From CAVQBP01 sp963848195 (lineage in GTDB: Bacteria > Bacteroidota > Ignavibacteria > Ignavibacteriales > Ignavibacteriaceae), in assembly GCA_963848195.1 (NCBI GenBank), contig CAWKCY010000016.1, positions 496,001-560,000 on the forward strand: DNA of 64,000 nt, in the 5' to 3' direction. The position numbers and the translations under genes are program-made. This document shows, one piece after another, positions 28,465 to 38,529 of this stretch; position 1 is the first letter of the stretch, and each line of letters starts with the position of its first letter. The notes beneath the pieces are model-generated. The model ran no database searches. It was not told where the DNA came from and was given only the letters and a program-made list of their open reading frames with translations.

Positions 28465-29826
28465 TCAATAAATAACCGAAATAATACTAATTAAAATCAA
28501 TATGGAAAACCCGATAACCACATTCTTTTTAATACCAGAATCCCCCAGAATTATTGAATAAATCATTTTAATTATATTATTACTTATCGTAGCTATAATT
28601 GTTGCCTTAAAGATAGTATCAATGTATATATGACTGCTGACTTGCTGAAATAAATTTAAAATATATGGGTCAATATCGGTTATCCCAACTATAAACGATA
28701 AAATATTTACTCCTATATTCCCATAATTTGAAACAACTAAATTTGTTAAAATTGCAAAGAAACTGAAAAGCAATCCGAATATAATTGCAGTCTTAAACTC
28801 TAGAGGATTTTGTGTTTCATTCATCTTTAGAGTTGTATTATTTGCTGACTTGTTCTTTAAAAGAAAAAACATGATTACTATTATACCGGCAGCTACAAAT
28901 ATTAAAAAGTAAGGCAAAAGAATTGTACCTGCCTCTGCGTTAAAAATGTAAGCAAGAATTAGAATTCGGATATACATCATTGTGGTTGCTGCAATTATTC
29001 CTGCAGCTATTTTGACCCCGTTATTATCTGTCTTACTCTTTTTGGCTAAAATAATTGTCGTTGCTGTACTGCTGTAAAGACCCCCTAAAACTGCCGATAA
29101 TATTATTCCTGAATCCGGGAAAACAAATTTCCTTAATAAATAGCTGAAATATGAAATACCTGATACAGCCACAATAGATAACCAGATTTGGTACGGAGAT
29201 ATATTAATTACCGCAGAAATGGGATTATGAGGAAGTAGCGGTAATATTATCCCCCCGATGATTATAAATTTGGCAAGAGTCGTAAATTCATTTCTATCAA
29301 ACTTTTTAGAGAAATTGAATAGGCTTTCTTTAATCTCAACAAAAATCAATATCATTACAACAATTAACATTACCAACCACAACGGTTTTAAATAAACTAA
29401 AGGAGATAGACAGTAAGTAATTAGAGCAATTAATATCGATGTAAAGCCCCATTGATTTCTTAACTTAATCTTATTGAAATAATATATTCCAAGGAATGAA
29501 GACAGAATAAATCCCCCTGCATAAAATAATGTGAGATTTTCCGGCATTAGTACATAAAGTATGTATCCCATTATACCAATTAAAGTCATTGTCCGGTCTG
29601 TACCGAATAATAATTCAAATTCAATTTCAATATGGAGCCTCCGCTGCTCCAGACCAATCAGTAACGAGAAAAGAACAACTAGAAGGAAGTTAACAAGATC
29701 TTTAGGTATGGTTGAGATAATATTTCCATAAAACTCAATATTAGTTAAAGTAATAATTAAATCATGGAATAAAACTATAGCAATTAGATTGACCCTAATT
29801 CCTCTGGAATACAAAAATTTACACAA
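28465..29826 (-). CDS. MgtC/DUF4010-family integral membrane protein
   Basis: About a dozen hydrophobic segments span the protein. The N-terminal part carries the MgtC/SapB hallmark LVNFLLVVLFSLLIGLEQRR near residues 43-63, followed by TLIGIMGYILY. The C-terminal half matches DUF4010, with GIILSAVLGGLYSSTATTIILAKKS and KFIIIGGIILPLLP. The frame begins at a TTG near 29826 and no ATG precedes the first membrane segment, so the exact start is unsure. MgtC-type proteins affect magnesium or phosphate homeostasis and membrane energetics in some bacteria; the DUF4010 fusion has no settled function. It stands alone. Confidence 0.85.
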   Translation of the reverse strand: MCKFLYSRGIRVNLIAIVLFHDLIITLTNIEFYGNIISTIPKDLVNFLLVVLFSLLIGLEQRRLHIEIEFELLFGTDRTMTLIGIMGYILYVLMPENLTLFYAGGFILSSFLGIYYFNKIKLRNQWGFTSILIALITYCLSPLVYLKPLWLVMLIVVMILIFVEIKESLFNFSKKFDRNEFTTLAKFIIIGGIILPLLPHNPISAVINISPYQIWLSIVAVSGISYFSYLLRKFVFPDSGIILSAVLGGLYSSTATTIILAKKSKTDNNGVKIAAGIIAATTMMYIRILILAYIFNAEAGTILLPYFLIFVAAGIIVIMFFLLKNKSANNTTLKMNETQNPLEFKTAIIFGLLFSFFAILTNLVVSNYGNIGVNILSFIVGITDIDPYILNLFQQVSSHIYIDTIFKATIIATISNNIIKMIYSIILGDSGIKKNVVIGFSILILISIISVIY

Positions 29827-30039
29827 TTAAATTACTATTTAATCTATTCAAGTTACCCAAATGTCAAGTTTATTTAATTTATAGCTCATGCTGTTCTTTG
29901 TAACTTTACGTATTCTTGACTTGTGTTCTATTATTGACTTTTGAACCTTTGACTTTGTGACCTTTGGTTCTATAATTTGATTTTTAAGAAATACTTTAAC
30001 ATATTTCATCCGTTTATACACTCTAGCTATATTACATTC

Positions 30040-31122
30040 ATGCCAAAAGAAAAGAAGAAATCAAATTTTGCAACGCTATTAAAATGGGTTGGAAGTATTA
30101 CTGCAATACTATCATTGATATTTGCATTATAGCAGCTAATCCAGATGATTGGAAGTGTGCAGGATCAGAAACGTCAGGTAAATGAACAATTAAAACTTGG
30201 GAAAAATGAACAGGATGCAGGTGACTACGAAGCAGCATGGTAAAGTTATGAACAGGCAATCTAATAGCGCTGAAGAAGGAGGTTTCTTTGCAAAATTATT
30301 TGGTTCACTTAGCAGTGAACAAGTTAAAGCAAGAAAAGCACAGGAAGACCTCGCTATGGTATGGGCAGAAAATATTAGAGTACCTGAGGGCAAAACATTC
30401 TCTGATTATGTCGATAAACTCATTCCCGTACTTACTCGCGGAACACGTGACGCTAAAGGAAGTCGTAAAGCTGATCTTCTTGCACATCTCGGCTGGGCTT
30501 ATTTCCTTAAATCCAGAGACCACTCAATAATACTGAATGAAACCAGCAGGTCTGAATATTGAAAAACATTACAAGGAGGCATTGAAAATCGATCCCTCCA
30601 ACCCTTATGCACATGCATATTGGGGACACTTAATTATCTGGGAAAGAAAAGATTCCAAAGAGGCAGTTAAACATTTTGCGCAAGCAGTTTCTTCTCACCG
30701 TTCACTTTCTTACGTCCGCGAAATTCAGCTCGCAGCTCTCCATAATTTCACATATACGGAAATGGATTATTTAAGAGCCGTAAATGACATGGTTAAAAAT
30801 CATGAGAAAATCAATGCAGACGCCAATAGAAATGTCTTCACAATCTATTACCTTGCTCTAAATAATAGAACCTTTGATGAAGTAATAGCTGCAGTACCTC
30901 CCAAAGAACAGATCGAGATGTTCCATTCACTTTTTTATAATGAAGACTTTGACCCTTCAAGAATACCAACTCGCGGATGCTTCCCTTGCAATGCTTCAGG
31001 AAGCAGCCGGCTTAAAATCAGAAGCTCTCAAAACATGGCTTTCTCTTCGTACCAGCCTCTCTCCTCACTCAAATTATATCTCACTCGCAAATATATCAAT
31101 CAAACGCCTCTCCCAACATTGA
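30040..31122 (+). pseudogene. TPR-repeat membrane protein with stops and frameshifts
   Basis: The ATG at 30040 begins MPKEKKKSNFATLLKWVG followed by a membrane segment that runs into TAG at 30130. Reading through, the frame continues sensibly (QLIQMIGSVQDQKRQ, then DAGDYEAAW) to TAA at 30241. It then shifts into frames with AEEGGFFAKLFGSL, HYKEALKIDPSNPYAHAYWGH (a TPR unit) and LADASLAMLQEAAGLKSEALKTW. Both early stops sit where Gln would fit, as from CAG and CAA by C-to-T change. Such membrane-anchored TPR proteins often accompany protein kinases or cyclases, but none is here. With at least two stops and three shifts it is very probably inactive. Confidence 0.7.
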
Positions 31123-31134
31123 GGGCAAATCCAA

Positions 31135-32804
31135 GTGCTTAAAAACATTATAATCCTGGTCTGTAGCATGCTTATTATTTTATCCCCAATTACTTTGTCG
31201 TCTGAAATCAAAACAAAAAATACAAAAGAATATTTAATAGTCTTCCATATCGATCTCAATTCAGTTGCCCTCAACGAAAACTATATCAGGAAATGGTTAA
31301 AAAATGTTGCAGACATGGGCTATAATGCAGTTCTATGGGAAGTTGAAAATAAAATAAAATGGGAGACATGCCCCAAATGTGTTAGCCCCGATGCTTTTTC
31401 TAAAGAAACCTTCAAGAAAATTCTTTCATATTCCAGGTCTTTAGGCTTGGAACCAATACCCTTGTTGCAGACGGTAGGGCATGCAGAATATGTCCTTCAG
31501 CATAAAAAATATTTTTCCTTTAGAGAAGATTCAACAAGATATGATTGCTATGCTACATGTAAACCTGAAGTGAGAATTTTTCTTAAAACATGGATTGATG
31601 AATATCTGGACTTATTCGGAGAAATAAAATATTTCCACCTGGGCGGAGACGAAGCTTACGTCTTTGCCTCCAGCCCTGCTTGCTCTGCAAAAGCAGAACA
31701 GATTGGTAAAGGTAAACTATATGCAAACTATATGAAGGACATTGCTGTCCCTCTACTATCCAGAAATATCCGCCCTTGTATCTGGGACGATATGATCCTC
31801 CATTATCCGGCAGGTCTTCCCGGCATCCCTAAAAATTTTATCATATGGGATTGGAATTATTGGGATGGTGATACTATTCCTCAAAAGGTTATGGTTTGGG
31901 AGAAAGGCGAAATGCTGTCAAAAGATCAGATTACAGGTGAGATCCTTAAAGAATTTCCGGAGATATTAAATAATAATGAACTCCGGGCATTCTATACCGC
32001 TGATGTCCTAAAACGATTTGGTTTTGATGTAATCCTTTGCAGTTCATCTAGATCTTACGGAGATGCCGTTTTCGCTGCAAGAGAAAAACCCCATGCATCT
32101 AATATAATCGGTGCAGCTAAGAAAACAGTAAATGATAAATTATTAGGCACCTGCGTTACAAGCTGGGCAGTCCGGATTCCAAATTACGAAACTCAGGCAC
32201 TTAATCTATACCTTGCCCCATTAACAATAAAAAATAATAACCTTTCCCATGACCAGCTTGTTTCTGAAGCCTCTAACCACATGTTCGGGATTTCCGATAC
32301 TTCAATTGAACAAGCCTTTGAAAATATCAGCTTTCCTTTCCCTTTTGTTGATCAAACTTCCACAGGTATAATGTGGACCGGTATGAAAGATTCTCGCCCC
32401 GCTCCTCCCGGATATATTAAAAATCTTATAGATAAATGGAAAAATCAAAATAATGGAGAACAATGGAATGAAAATATCGAGTATCATTAAACAGTCAACT
32501 CAAAAAATTATAAATGGTCTTGAATCAAATAAATGTATTCATTCCTAAAGCATCTAAAGGACTTGACATTCTCAATGCATGGCAAAAAGCCGCGTACTTT
32601 CAATATTGGAGCTCAATAATCGCAAACGAAATAGTAAATAATGCTGAAAGTAAACCACTAAAAAACAAAAAAGAAATTTTACAATTACTTAATAACTTAA
32701 GATCAGATTATAAAAACTGGGCTCTAACCTGGATGACCCCCCAATCAGCTGAAATAAACACCGGTTTAATATACGATGCCATCATAAATTATTTCGATAA
32801 ATAA
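31135..32804 (+). pseudogene. GH20-like beta-N-acetylhexosaminidase, C-terminus frameshifted
   Basis: From the GTG at 31135 one frame of 451 residues encodes a signal peptide and a TIM barrel. The barrel has the GH20 hallmark KYFHLGGDEAY at about 164-174, where Asp-Glu is the catalytic pair, plus NAVLWEVENKI, PLLQTVGHAEYVL and CIWDDMI. It stops at 32490. Homology-like helical sequence then continues in two further frames, ending with ASKGLDILNAWQKAAYFQYWSS to 32804, so about two indels separate it. The barrel is complete, so a truncated but folded enzyme is possible. The GTG overlaps nothing and follows the TPR pseudogene by 12 bases. Confidence 0.75.
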
Positions 32805-32841
32805 AAAACTCCTAAAGCTATCTTGACTACTCTATCTATTG

Positions 32842-32895
32842 CCCTCGGCTTCAGCCGAGGGAGTAATGAATAAAAAATAAAAATGGCTTTAGCCA
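32842..32895. repeat. Hairpin repeats 3' of the GH20-like gene
   Basis: CCCTCGGCTTCAGCCGAGGG (32842-32861) is an eight-base stem with a four-base loop, and TGGCTTTAGCCA (32884-32895) is a smaller version. The first is followed only by AT-rich sequence without a strict T-run. It could stop transcription from the gene ending at 32804. Both belong to the dispersed hairpin family. Confidence 0.75.
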
Positions 32896-33010
32896 CATAA
32901 ATAATCACTTTAAACAACCCAACAAAAAAATTCTTGGCTAACCTCCATATTTTTACTAACTTACACAACAATCAAATCCATAAAATTTCATACTTATAAT
33001 AGGTCCGCAA

Positions 33011-34694
33011 ATGAACCTAATTTTTCCTCTTTTATTAGTTATACTATTATCCTGCAGTGCGTATCCCCCAAACTACGATATAATAATAAAAAACGGAACA
33101 ATTTACGATGGTTCAGGAAATAAACCCTATAAAGCCGATCTAGGAATAATAGGAGATTCCATTGCTTTCATCGGCAACCTAAGCAATTCAAAAGCTAAAA
33201 CTGAAATTGATGCTTCTGGACTTGCTGTCTCTCCCGGTTTTATAAATATGTTAAGCTGGGCTAACGTTTCTCTAATAGAAGACGGCAAATCGCAAAGCGA
33301 TATTAGGCAGGGAGTTACTCTTGAAGTCATGGGGGAAGGCTGGTCAATGGGACCATATAACGATAAAATGAAAGAAGAAGAACTCGAACAGGAAGGCGAT
33401 ATCAAATATGATATCAAATGGACTACCCTCGATGAATATTTACGCTATCTTGAAAATAAAGGTATCTCATGTAATGTAGCATCCTTCGTCGGTGCCGGCA
33501 CTGTTAGAATTTATGTCATTGGCTATGAAGACAGAGCCCCTAATGAAGAAGAGCTTGCAAAAATGAAACAGCTCGTTAAAGAAGCAATGGAAGATGGTGC
33601 ATTAGGTGTCGGCTCTGCTTTAATTTATGCTCCTAATTTTTACGCTCATACCGACGAACTTATCGAGCTGTGCAAAGTAGCTTCTGCCTACGGAGGCATG
33701 TACATTTCACATATCAGAAGTGAAGGAAATAAACTCCTGGAAGCAGCCGATGAATTAATAAATATTTCAAAGGAAGCAAATATCCCCGCAGAATTTTACC
33801 ATATTAAAGCCGCTGGAGAATCAAACTGGTATAAGCTTGACTCCCTTATAAGTAAAATAAATAAAGCCAGGACAGGAAGGCTTAAAAATAACTGCTGATA
33901 TGTATACTTATACTGCTGGAGAAACAGGACTTGATGCCGCAATGCCTCCCTGGGTACAGGAAGGCGGCTTCAAACAATGGAAAAAAAACCTGCAGGATCC
34001 TGAGATAAGAAAAAAAGTTTTAGCTGAAATGACTTCTCAAACTGATAAATGGGAAAACTTCTTTACAGCATCCGGCTCTCCTGAAAACATCCTTCTTGTT
34101 GGCTTCAAAACAGATAGCCTGAAATACCTTACTGGTAAAACATTGCTGGAAGATATCAAAGTTAAGAAGGGAAGTCCCCTGCAGAAACAGCTATGGATCT
34201 GGTTGTAGATGATGACAGCAGGGTTGAAACAGTTTACTTTCTTAATGTCCGAAGAAAACATTAAGAAGAAAATCAAAATTCCCTGGATTAGCTTCGGCTC
34301 TGATGAAAGCTCTTTAGCACCAGAAGGAGTATTTTTAAAATCAAATCCCCATCCCCGTGCATACGGAAATGTCGCCAGACTATTAGGAAAATATGTAAGA
34401 GATGAAAAACTAATTCCCCTTGAAGAAGCAGTAAGAAGACTCACCTCCTTTCCAGCACAAAATTTAAAAATCAAAAGAAGAGGGATACTAAAACACGGAT
34501 ATTACGCCGATGTCGTAATATTTGATCCTGCAAAGATAAAAGACCTTGCCACCTACGAAAAACCTCACCAATATTCACAGGGAGTAATAGATGTATTCGT
34601 AAACGGAATCCAGGTAATAAAAAACAGCACCCACACCGGAAAAACTCCCGGCCGCGTAGTAAGAGGCCCAGGCTGGAAAGGATATAAAAAATAG
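33011..34694 (+). pseudogene. N-acyl-D-amino-acid deacylase-like amidohydrolase (lipoprotein), frameshifted
   Basis: The first frame (33011-33898) begins with a lipoprotein signal (LVILLSC) and IIKNGTIYDGSG. It then has GLAVSPGFINMLSWANVSLIEDG and QGVTLEVMGEGWSMGP, features of a D-aminoacylase-like subgroup that has MLSWA where HxH metal ligands usually sit. The protein continues in another frame at 33880 (EGLKITADMYTYTAGETG) and again near 34165-34240 (AMDLVVDDDSRVETVYF, then SEENIKKKIKIPWISFGSDESS). It ends at 34694 with the usual NGIQVIKN and PGRVVRGPGW. Three or so single-base indels separate the parts. The family removes N-acyl groups from D-amino acids or dipeptides. Confidence 0.82.
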
Positions 34695-34721
34695 ATAATA
34701 TAAATTTAACTGAAAGTCTAA

Positions 34722-34890
34722 CACCATGGCTTTAGCCCGGTGCCATCTACTGAAAGCATACAATCCTACATCACTTGCCGTTAGGATTTATCCAACGGAT
34801 TACATCTAAGACAAAGGTTAACTCCGGACTTTTAGTCCGGATCTCCCCCTCTACTTGCTAAGGGAGAGGGGGTTGGGGGGAAGTTAAAAT
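34722..34890. repeat. Cluster of four hairpin repeats
   Basis: Within the 897-base gap 34695-35591, this cluster holds CACCATGGCTTTAGCCCGGTG-like (34722-34742), CCGTTAGGATTTATCCAACGG-like (34778-34798), TCCGGACTTTTAGTCCGGA (34823-34841) and a CCCCCTCT...AGAGGGGG hairpin (34843-34879). All have paired arms around a central TTTA-type loop. The remainder of the gap to 35365 is AT-rich and I see no gene in it. Confidence 0.82.
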
Positions 34891-35365
34891 CAGTATTAAG
34901 AATATTATTAAGTTCATCTTGACTTTTAATCCAGCACCTTTATCCAATCCCCGTTTTTTTCTATTTTCACCCAAATATTTACTTAATGTGACATAATTAT
35001 AAGGAAATGTTACAATATTGATAGACATACCTTCTTTTTTTTATTATAATAATTATTATAAAAATTCTTTTTAATTAAATTGTTTTCCAATAATATTATT
35101 ATATTGAACTTATTCTTCTATCTAGTGTTGATATTGAAGTAGTATTTAGGAAAGTGGTTAAATATAAAAACAAGTATCCATAGTGCTAGAATACCATTCT
35201 ATGTTTTTGATTAGAAATTCTTGATCTCTTTTTTCTGATTTCGTTTGAAAATAAATATTTCGGATTAGATTTTTTCATTAAATAAGTTTAGCACCCTGTC
35301 TTAAAGTAAGTTCTATAAATATGAATAATGTTATCCATTACTGCCGCCTGGAGAATTTTTAATTT

Positions 35366-35516
35366 AATTACTGAAGTTACGCAAATATTGTCATTCTGAA
35401 CGGAACGAAGTGGAGAGACCTGTCCCGCTTGCGGGAAGAATCTCATTGGTTAAATTTTGCTTTATTTTAATATATTTTTATTATAAAATATTCATCTTGC
35501 GTAACCTAAGTTAATT
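35366..35516. mobile_element. MITE-like element, 151 bp, with ~20-bp terminal inverted repeats
   Basis: The left end AATTACTGAAGTTACGCAA (35366-35384) matches the reverse complement of the right end, AATTAACTTAGGTTACGCAA (35497-35516), with few differences. Inside is GTCATTCTGAACGGAACG (from 35390), with GCTTGCGGGAAGAATCTC further on. I recognise this as a widespread intergenic repeat in Bacteroidota-related and other genomes. It has no coding capacity and sits 75 bases before the sheath gene. Confidence 0.7.
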
Positions 35517-35591
35517 AATAAAAGTTTTTATTTTTAAAGAATTACTGTAGGTTTAAATCAATTTTATTTATTAAAAAATATAAAAAAAATT

Positions 35592-37715
35592 ATGGCATCA
35601 ACATATAAAACCCCTAACGTGTTTATTAAAGAAATTCCTAAACTGCCATCTGTAGCTCAAGTTGAAACGGCTATACCTGCATTTATAGGTTATACCGAAA
35701 TTTCTGAAGTTCATGGCAAATCTTTAATTAATAAAGCAAAATCCGTTTCTTCATTAACTGAATATGAAATATTTTTTGGTAAGGGACCAGAATCAAGTTA
35801 TCAAATTTATCTCGATGCTAATAATAATATCTATGAAATTGTCAGTTCACTACCATATTGCATGTATGAATGTATTAGACTGTTCTATAATAACGGAGGT
35901 GGCAAATGTTATATCATTTCTGTGGGTAAATATAAAAATAGCGGAACACTCGTTGACCCAACAGAGTTAAATCAAGCCTTAGAAATTTTGGAAAATGAAG
36001 ATGAACCAACTATTATAGTTTGCCCTGACGCAACTTTGTTAGATAACGAAGGTTTGTATGATTTCCAGAAATTAGCCTTAGCTCAATGTGCTAAACTGCA
36101 AAATAGGATATTACTTTGTGATACTTTACCCAGTAATGAATATGAAGCAAATAAAAAATTTAATGATAGAATTCAGGAATTTAGAGATAAGATTGGTATC
36201 AATAACTTAAAATATGGTGCAGCATATGCACCGTATATAAATTCAACTTTAACTAAGACAATAAAGTATAGAAATATTGCTTTGCGCAGAGGTACTCCTT
36301 CTTCTTTTACTAACGCTCTATTGAAATCATTATCTAGTGACAATGATATCATTCAGTTGATTTCAGATCTGGAAGGCGCTAAAAAAGCTGTAGATGATCT
36401 TAATGCAATAATTTCTTCTGATTCTCCGAGAATATTTAACGCTCCGAATAAAAGCTTTGAAGAACAATATAAATCATTGTTTGAAAAATATTCTGAAGGT
36501 GCTAATGACATTGAAAAAACTGATGCTGTAAAGGCTTTATATGCATTTACATTAAAAATCTTGGCAGCAGTAAAAAATTTTCAAGATACGCTTCCGGAAA
36601 AAGTTTTCAAAACACCTGTTCCTGCCTCAACCGATGAAAGTGTCTCGTTTATTCTTAAAGATGAAATAACAAGCCTTGCTTTGACTTCTAAAGCAAAAAC
36701 AATTTTTGAAACATTGATAAAACATAGTAATGCATTTGGTGAAGGAACTCAAGCAGATGAATTAATGCCGGATGATCCAGATGATCCGGGTAACGATTTA
36801 AGTAAAGCATTGACCATTCTTGGAATAAGTACTTCACCAACTGACTACGATGTACAAACAACTGCAGATATTGATGTTTTATACAAAAATCCTGTATCCG
36901 ATGCTCAAAAGAATGAAGAGGCACTAACAGCAATAGCAGCATCTTATCCTGTCATCGTAAAATTTTATCATGCAATTCAAAAGGCTGCAGCATCTTACGA
37001 ACAAACTTTAGACGATAGGTTAGAAGCAGAAATGGGCATATATAAACAAATCAAAGATAAAATTTCTTTTGTCGCAATACCTTTACCGCCCGGTGCTGCT
37101 GTTGCAGGGATATATACCCGTGTTGATAATACACGGGGAGTTTGGAATGCGCCGGCAAATGAAAGTATCAATTCTGTCAGTGGTCCTGTTATTCAGATTA
37201 CACCTGAAGAACAATCGTTCTTAAATGTTGATACGATAGCTGGTAAATCTATTAATGCTATAAGAACATTTATTGGTAAAGGCACATTAGTTTGGGGTGC
37301 AAGAACTCTTGCAGGTAATGTTGACGAGTGGCGTTATATATCTGTAAGACGCTTCTTTATCATGGTAGAAGAATCTTCTAAAAAGGCTGTTAAACTTTTT
37401 TTATTTGAAAATAATAATGCCAATACATGGAATAAAATCCAGAGTATGCTTGAAAATTTTCTTGTAGATTTATGGAAACAAGGAGCATTACAGGGAGTTA
37501 AACCGGAACAAGCCTTCTATGTATCAATAGGTTTGGGAAAAACTATGACTGAATTAGATATTCTTGAAGGACGTCTGATTGTTGAAATTGGAATGGCTGT
37601 ACTAAAGCCGGCAGAATTCATAATACTCCGTTTCTCCCAGAAGATGGTTGATAGCAAACAACATTCCTGTGTCAAACCACCCACAACAAACAACATACAA
37701 CAAACCAAAAACTAA
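35592..37715 (+). CDS. Contractile tail sheath protein (phage tail / injection-system type)
   Basis: The 707-residue protein opens with YKTPNVFIKEIPKLPSVAQVETAIPAFIGYT, the standard N-terminus of tail sheath proteins. It continues with CIRLFYNNGGGKCYII and a subtilisin-like sheath core. The C-terminal domain (about 579-690) is highly typical: WRYISVRRFFIMVEES, then FLVDLWKQGALQG and a final IVEIGMAVLKPAEFIILRFSQK. A long insertion of alpha-helical and loop character occupies about residues 225-440, making it longer than most 350-500-residue sheaths. It is the first gene of a tight operon, 13 bases before a UDG-like gene. No tube, baseplate, spike, ATPase or toxin gene lies nearby. Confidence 0.9.
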   Translation: MASTYKTPNVFIKEIPKLPSVAQVETAIPAFIGYTEISEVHGKSLINKAKSVSSLTEYEIFFGKGPESSYQIYLDANNNIYEIVSSLPYCMYECIRLFYNNGGGKCYIISVGKYKNSGTLVDPTELNQALEILENEDEPTIIVCPDATLLDNEGLYDFQKLALAQCAKLQNRILLCDTLPSNEYEANKKFNDRIQEFRDKIGINNLKYGAAYAPYINSTLTKTIKYRNIALRRGTPSSFTNALLKSLSSDNDIIQLISDLEGAKKAVDDLNAIISSDSPRIFNAPNKSFEEQYKSLFEKYSEGANDIEKTDAVKALYAFTLKILAAVKNFQDTLPEKVFKTPVPASTDESVSFILKDEITSLALTSKAKTIFETLIKHSNAFGEGTQADELMPDDPDDPGNDLSKALTILGISTSPTDYDVQTTADIDVLYKNPVSDAQKNEEALTAIAASYPVIVKFYHAIQKAAASYEQTLDDRLEAEMGIYKQIKDKISFVAIPLPPGAAVAGIYTRVDNTRGVWNAPANESINSVSGPVIQITPEEQSFLNVDTIAGKSINAIRTFIGKGTLVWGARTLAGNVDEWRYISVRRFFIMVEESSKKAVKLFLFENNNANTWNKIQSMLENFLVDLWKQGALQGVKPEQAFYVSIGLGKTMTELDILEGRLIVEIGMAVLKPAEFIILRFSQKMVDSKQHSCVKPPTTNNIQQTKN

Positions 37716-37728
37716 TAAAGGCACTTTT

Positions 37729-38508
37729 ATGAACAAAATCGAATTCGACAAAGGCCCATCACAATCAATCGCAAAAATCTTTGCTGCTCTCCCCGATTAT
37801 TCCCCTCACAAAGACAGCTTCTGGTTCGATTGGGGACCCGTCTTTTATCGCGGCCGCCTCGATAAAAGTGCTAAAGTTCTATGCGTTGCATCTGACCCCG
37901 GACCCACAGAAAGAATCGGCTGCAGAAGTCTAATCGGCAATGCTGGACAAAGAGTCCAGGGTTTTCTAGCTAAACTTGGAATCACACAATCATACCTTTG
38001 CTTAAATGCTTTTGCTTATGCCTTATACCCCAGCCATCTAGGGGATGCAAAAAAAATTATTCTGGAACCTGCACAAACAAAATGGAGAAATAAATTATTC
38101 AAAAAAGTTACAGGAGATAAGCTCCAGGTCATAATTGCTTTTGGAATAAATGCTCAGGAAGCAGTAGAAGCCTGGGATACTAAAGGAGATGTTCCCGTTT
38201 TTAATACATACCACCCAAGTTATCATGACCCGGTTAAACTTATAAATGCATGGCGGGATCTCATTACTCAACTTAAAAACATAGTAACTTCCGATATAGA
38301 TGGAAATTCCAATTTACCAAATTATGGTGAAAAGTTTTCAGAAGATGATTATGCCCCCATACCCAAAAGAGATCTCCCATTCGGTTTCCCCGACTGGTTT
38401 GGAGATGATAAATGGGGAAGAACCGGGCATCCGAAACATAATAACTGCGTTTCAAGACCTAATCCGGATGATCGTCATACTCTAACCTGGATTGCTCCTC
38501 AAACTTAA
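37729..38508 (+). CDS. Uracil-DNA glycosylase-superfamily protein
   Basis: The ATG at 37729, preceded by AAAGG, is chosen over one at 37648 that lies inside the sheath gene. The 259-residue product has the UDG-superfamily pattern. A first motif reads VLCVASDPGPTERIGCRSLIG, followed by GFLAKLGI...CLNAFAYALYP, QVIIAFGINAQEAVEAW and the C-terminal NTYHPSYHD. This resembles family 4/5-type enzymes without their usual four iron-sulfur cysteines. The last 80 residues (from about 180) are an Asp/Pro-rich extension not usual in UDG. The role could be removal of uracil from DNA, or a non-repair use of the fold, given its place between a sheath and an amidohydrolase. Confidence 0.82.
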   Translation: MNKIEFDKGPSQSIAKIFAALPDYSPHKDSFWFDWGPVFYRGRLDKSAKVLCVASDPGPTERIGCRSLIGNAGQRVQGFLAKLGITQSYLCLNAFAYALYPSHLGDAKKIILEPAQTKWRNKLFKKVTGDKLQVIIAFGINAQEAVEAWDTKGDVPVFNTYHPSYHDPVKLINAWRDLITQLKNIVTSDIDGNSNLPNYGEKFSEDDYAPIPKRDLPFGFPDWFGDDKWGRTGHPKHNNCVSRPNPDDRHTLTWIAPQT

Positions 38509-38529
38509 AAATAAATCGGTTAACAAGTT

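Noticed and set aside
30040..30245. Reading TAG and TAA as glutamine (alternative genetic code)
   Set aside because: TAA and TAG end most intact genes in the window, including cysS, galK and the sheath gene, and this gene has frameshifts too. A pseudogene explains it better.
35592..37715. Complete extracellular contractile injection system or prophage
   Set aside because: Only the sheath is recognisable; no tube, baseplate, spike, capsid, terminase or integrase gene is visible in the 64 kb.
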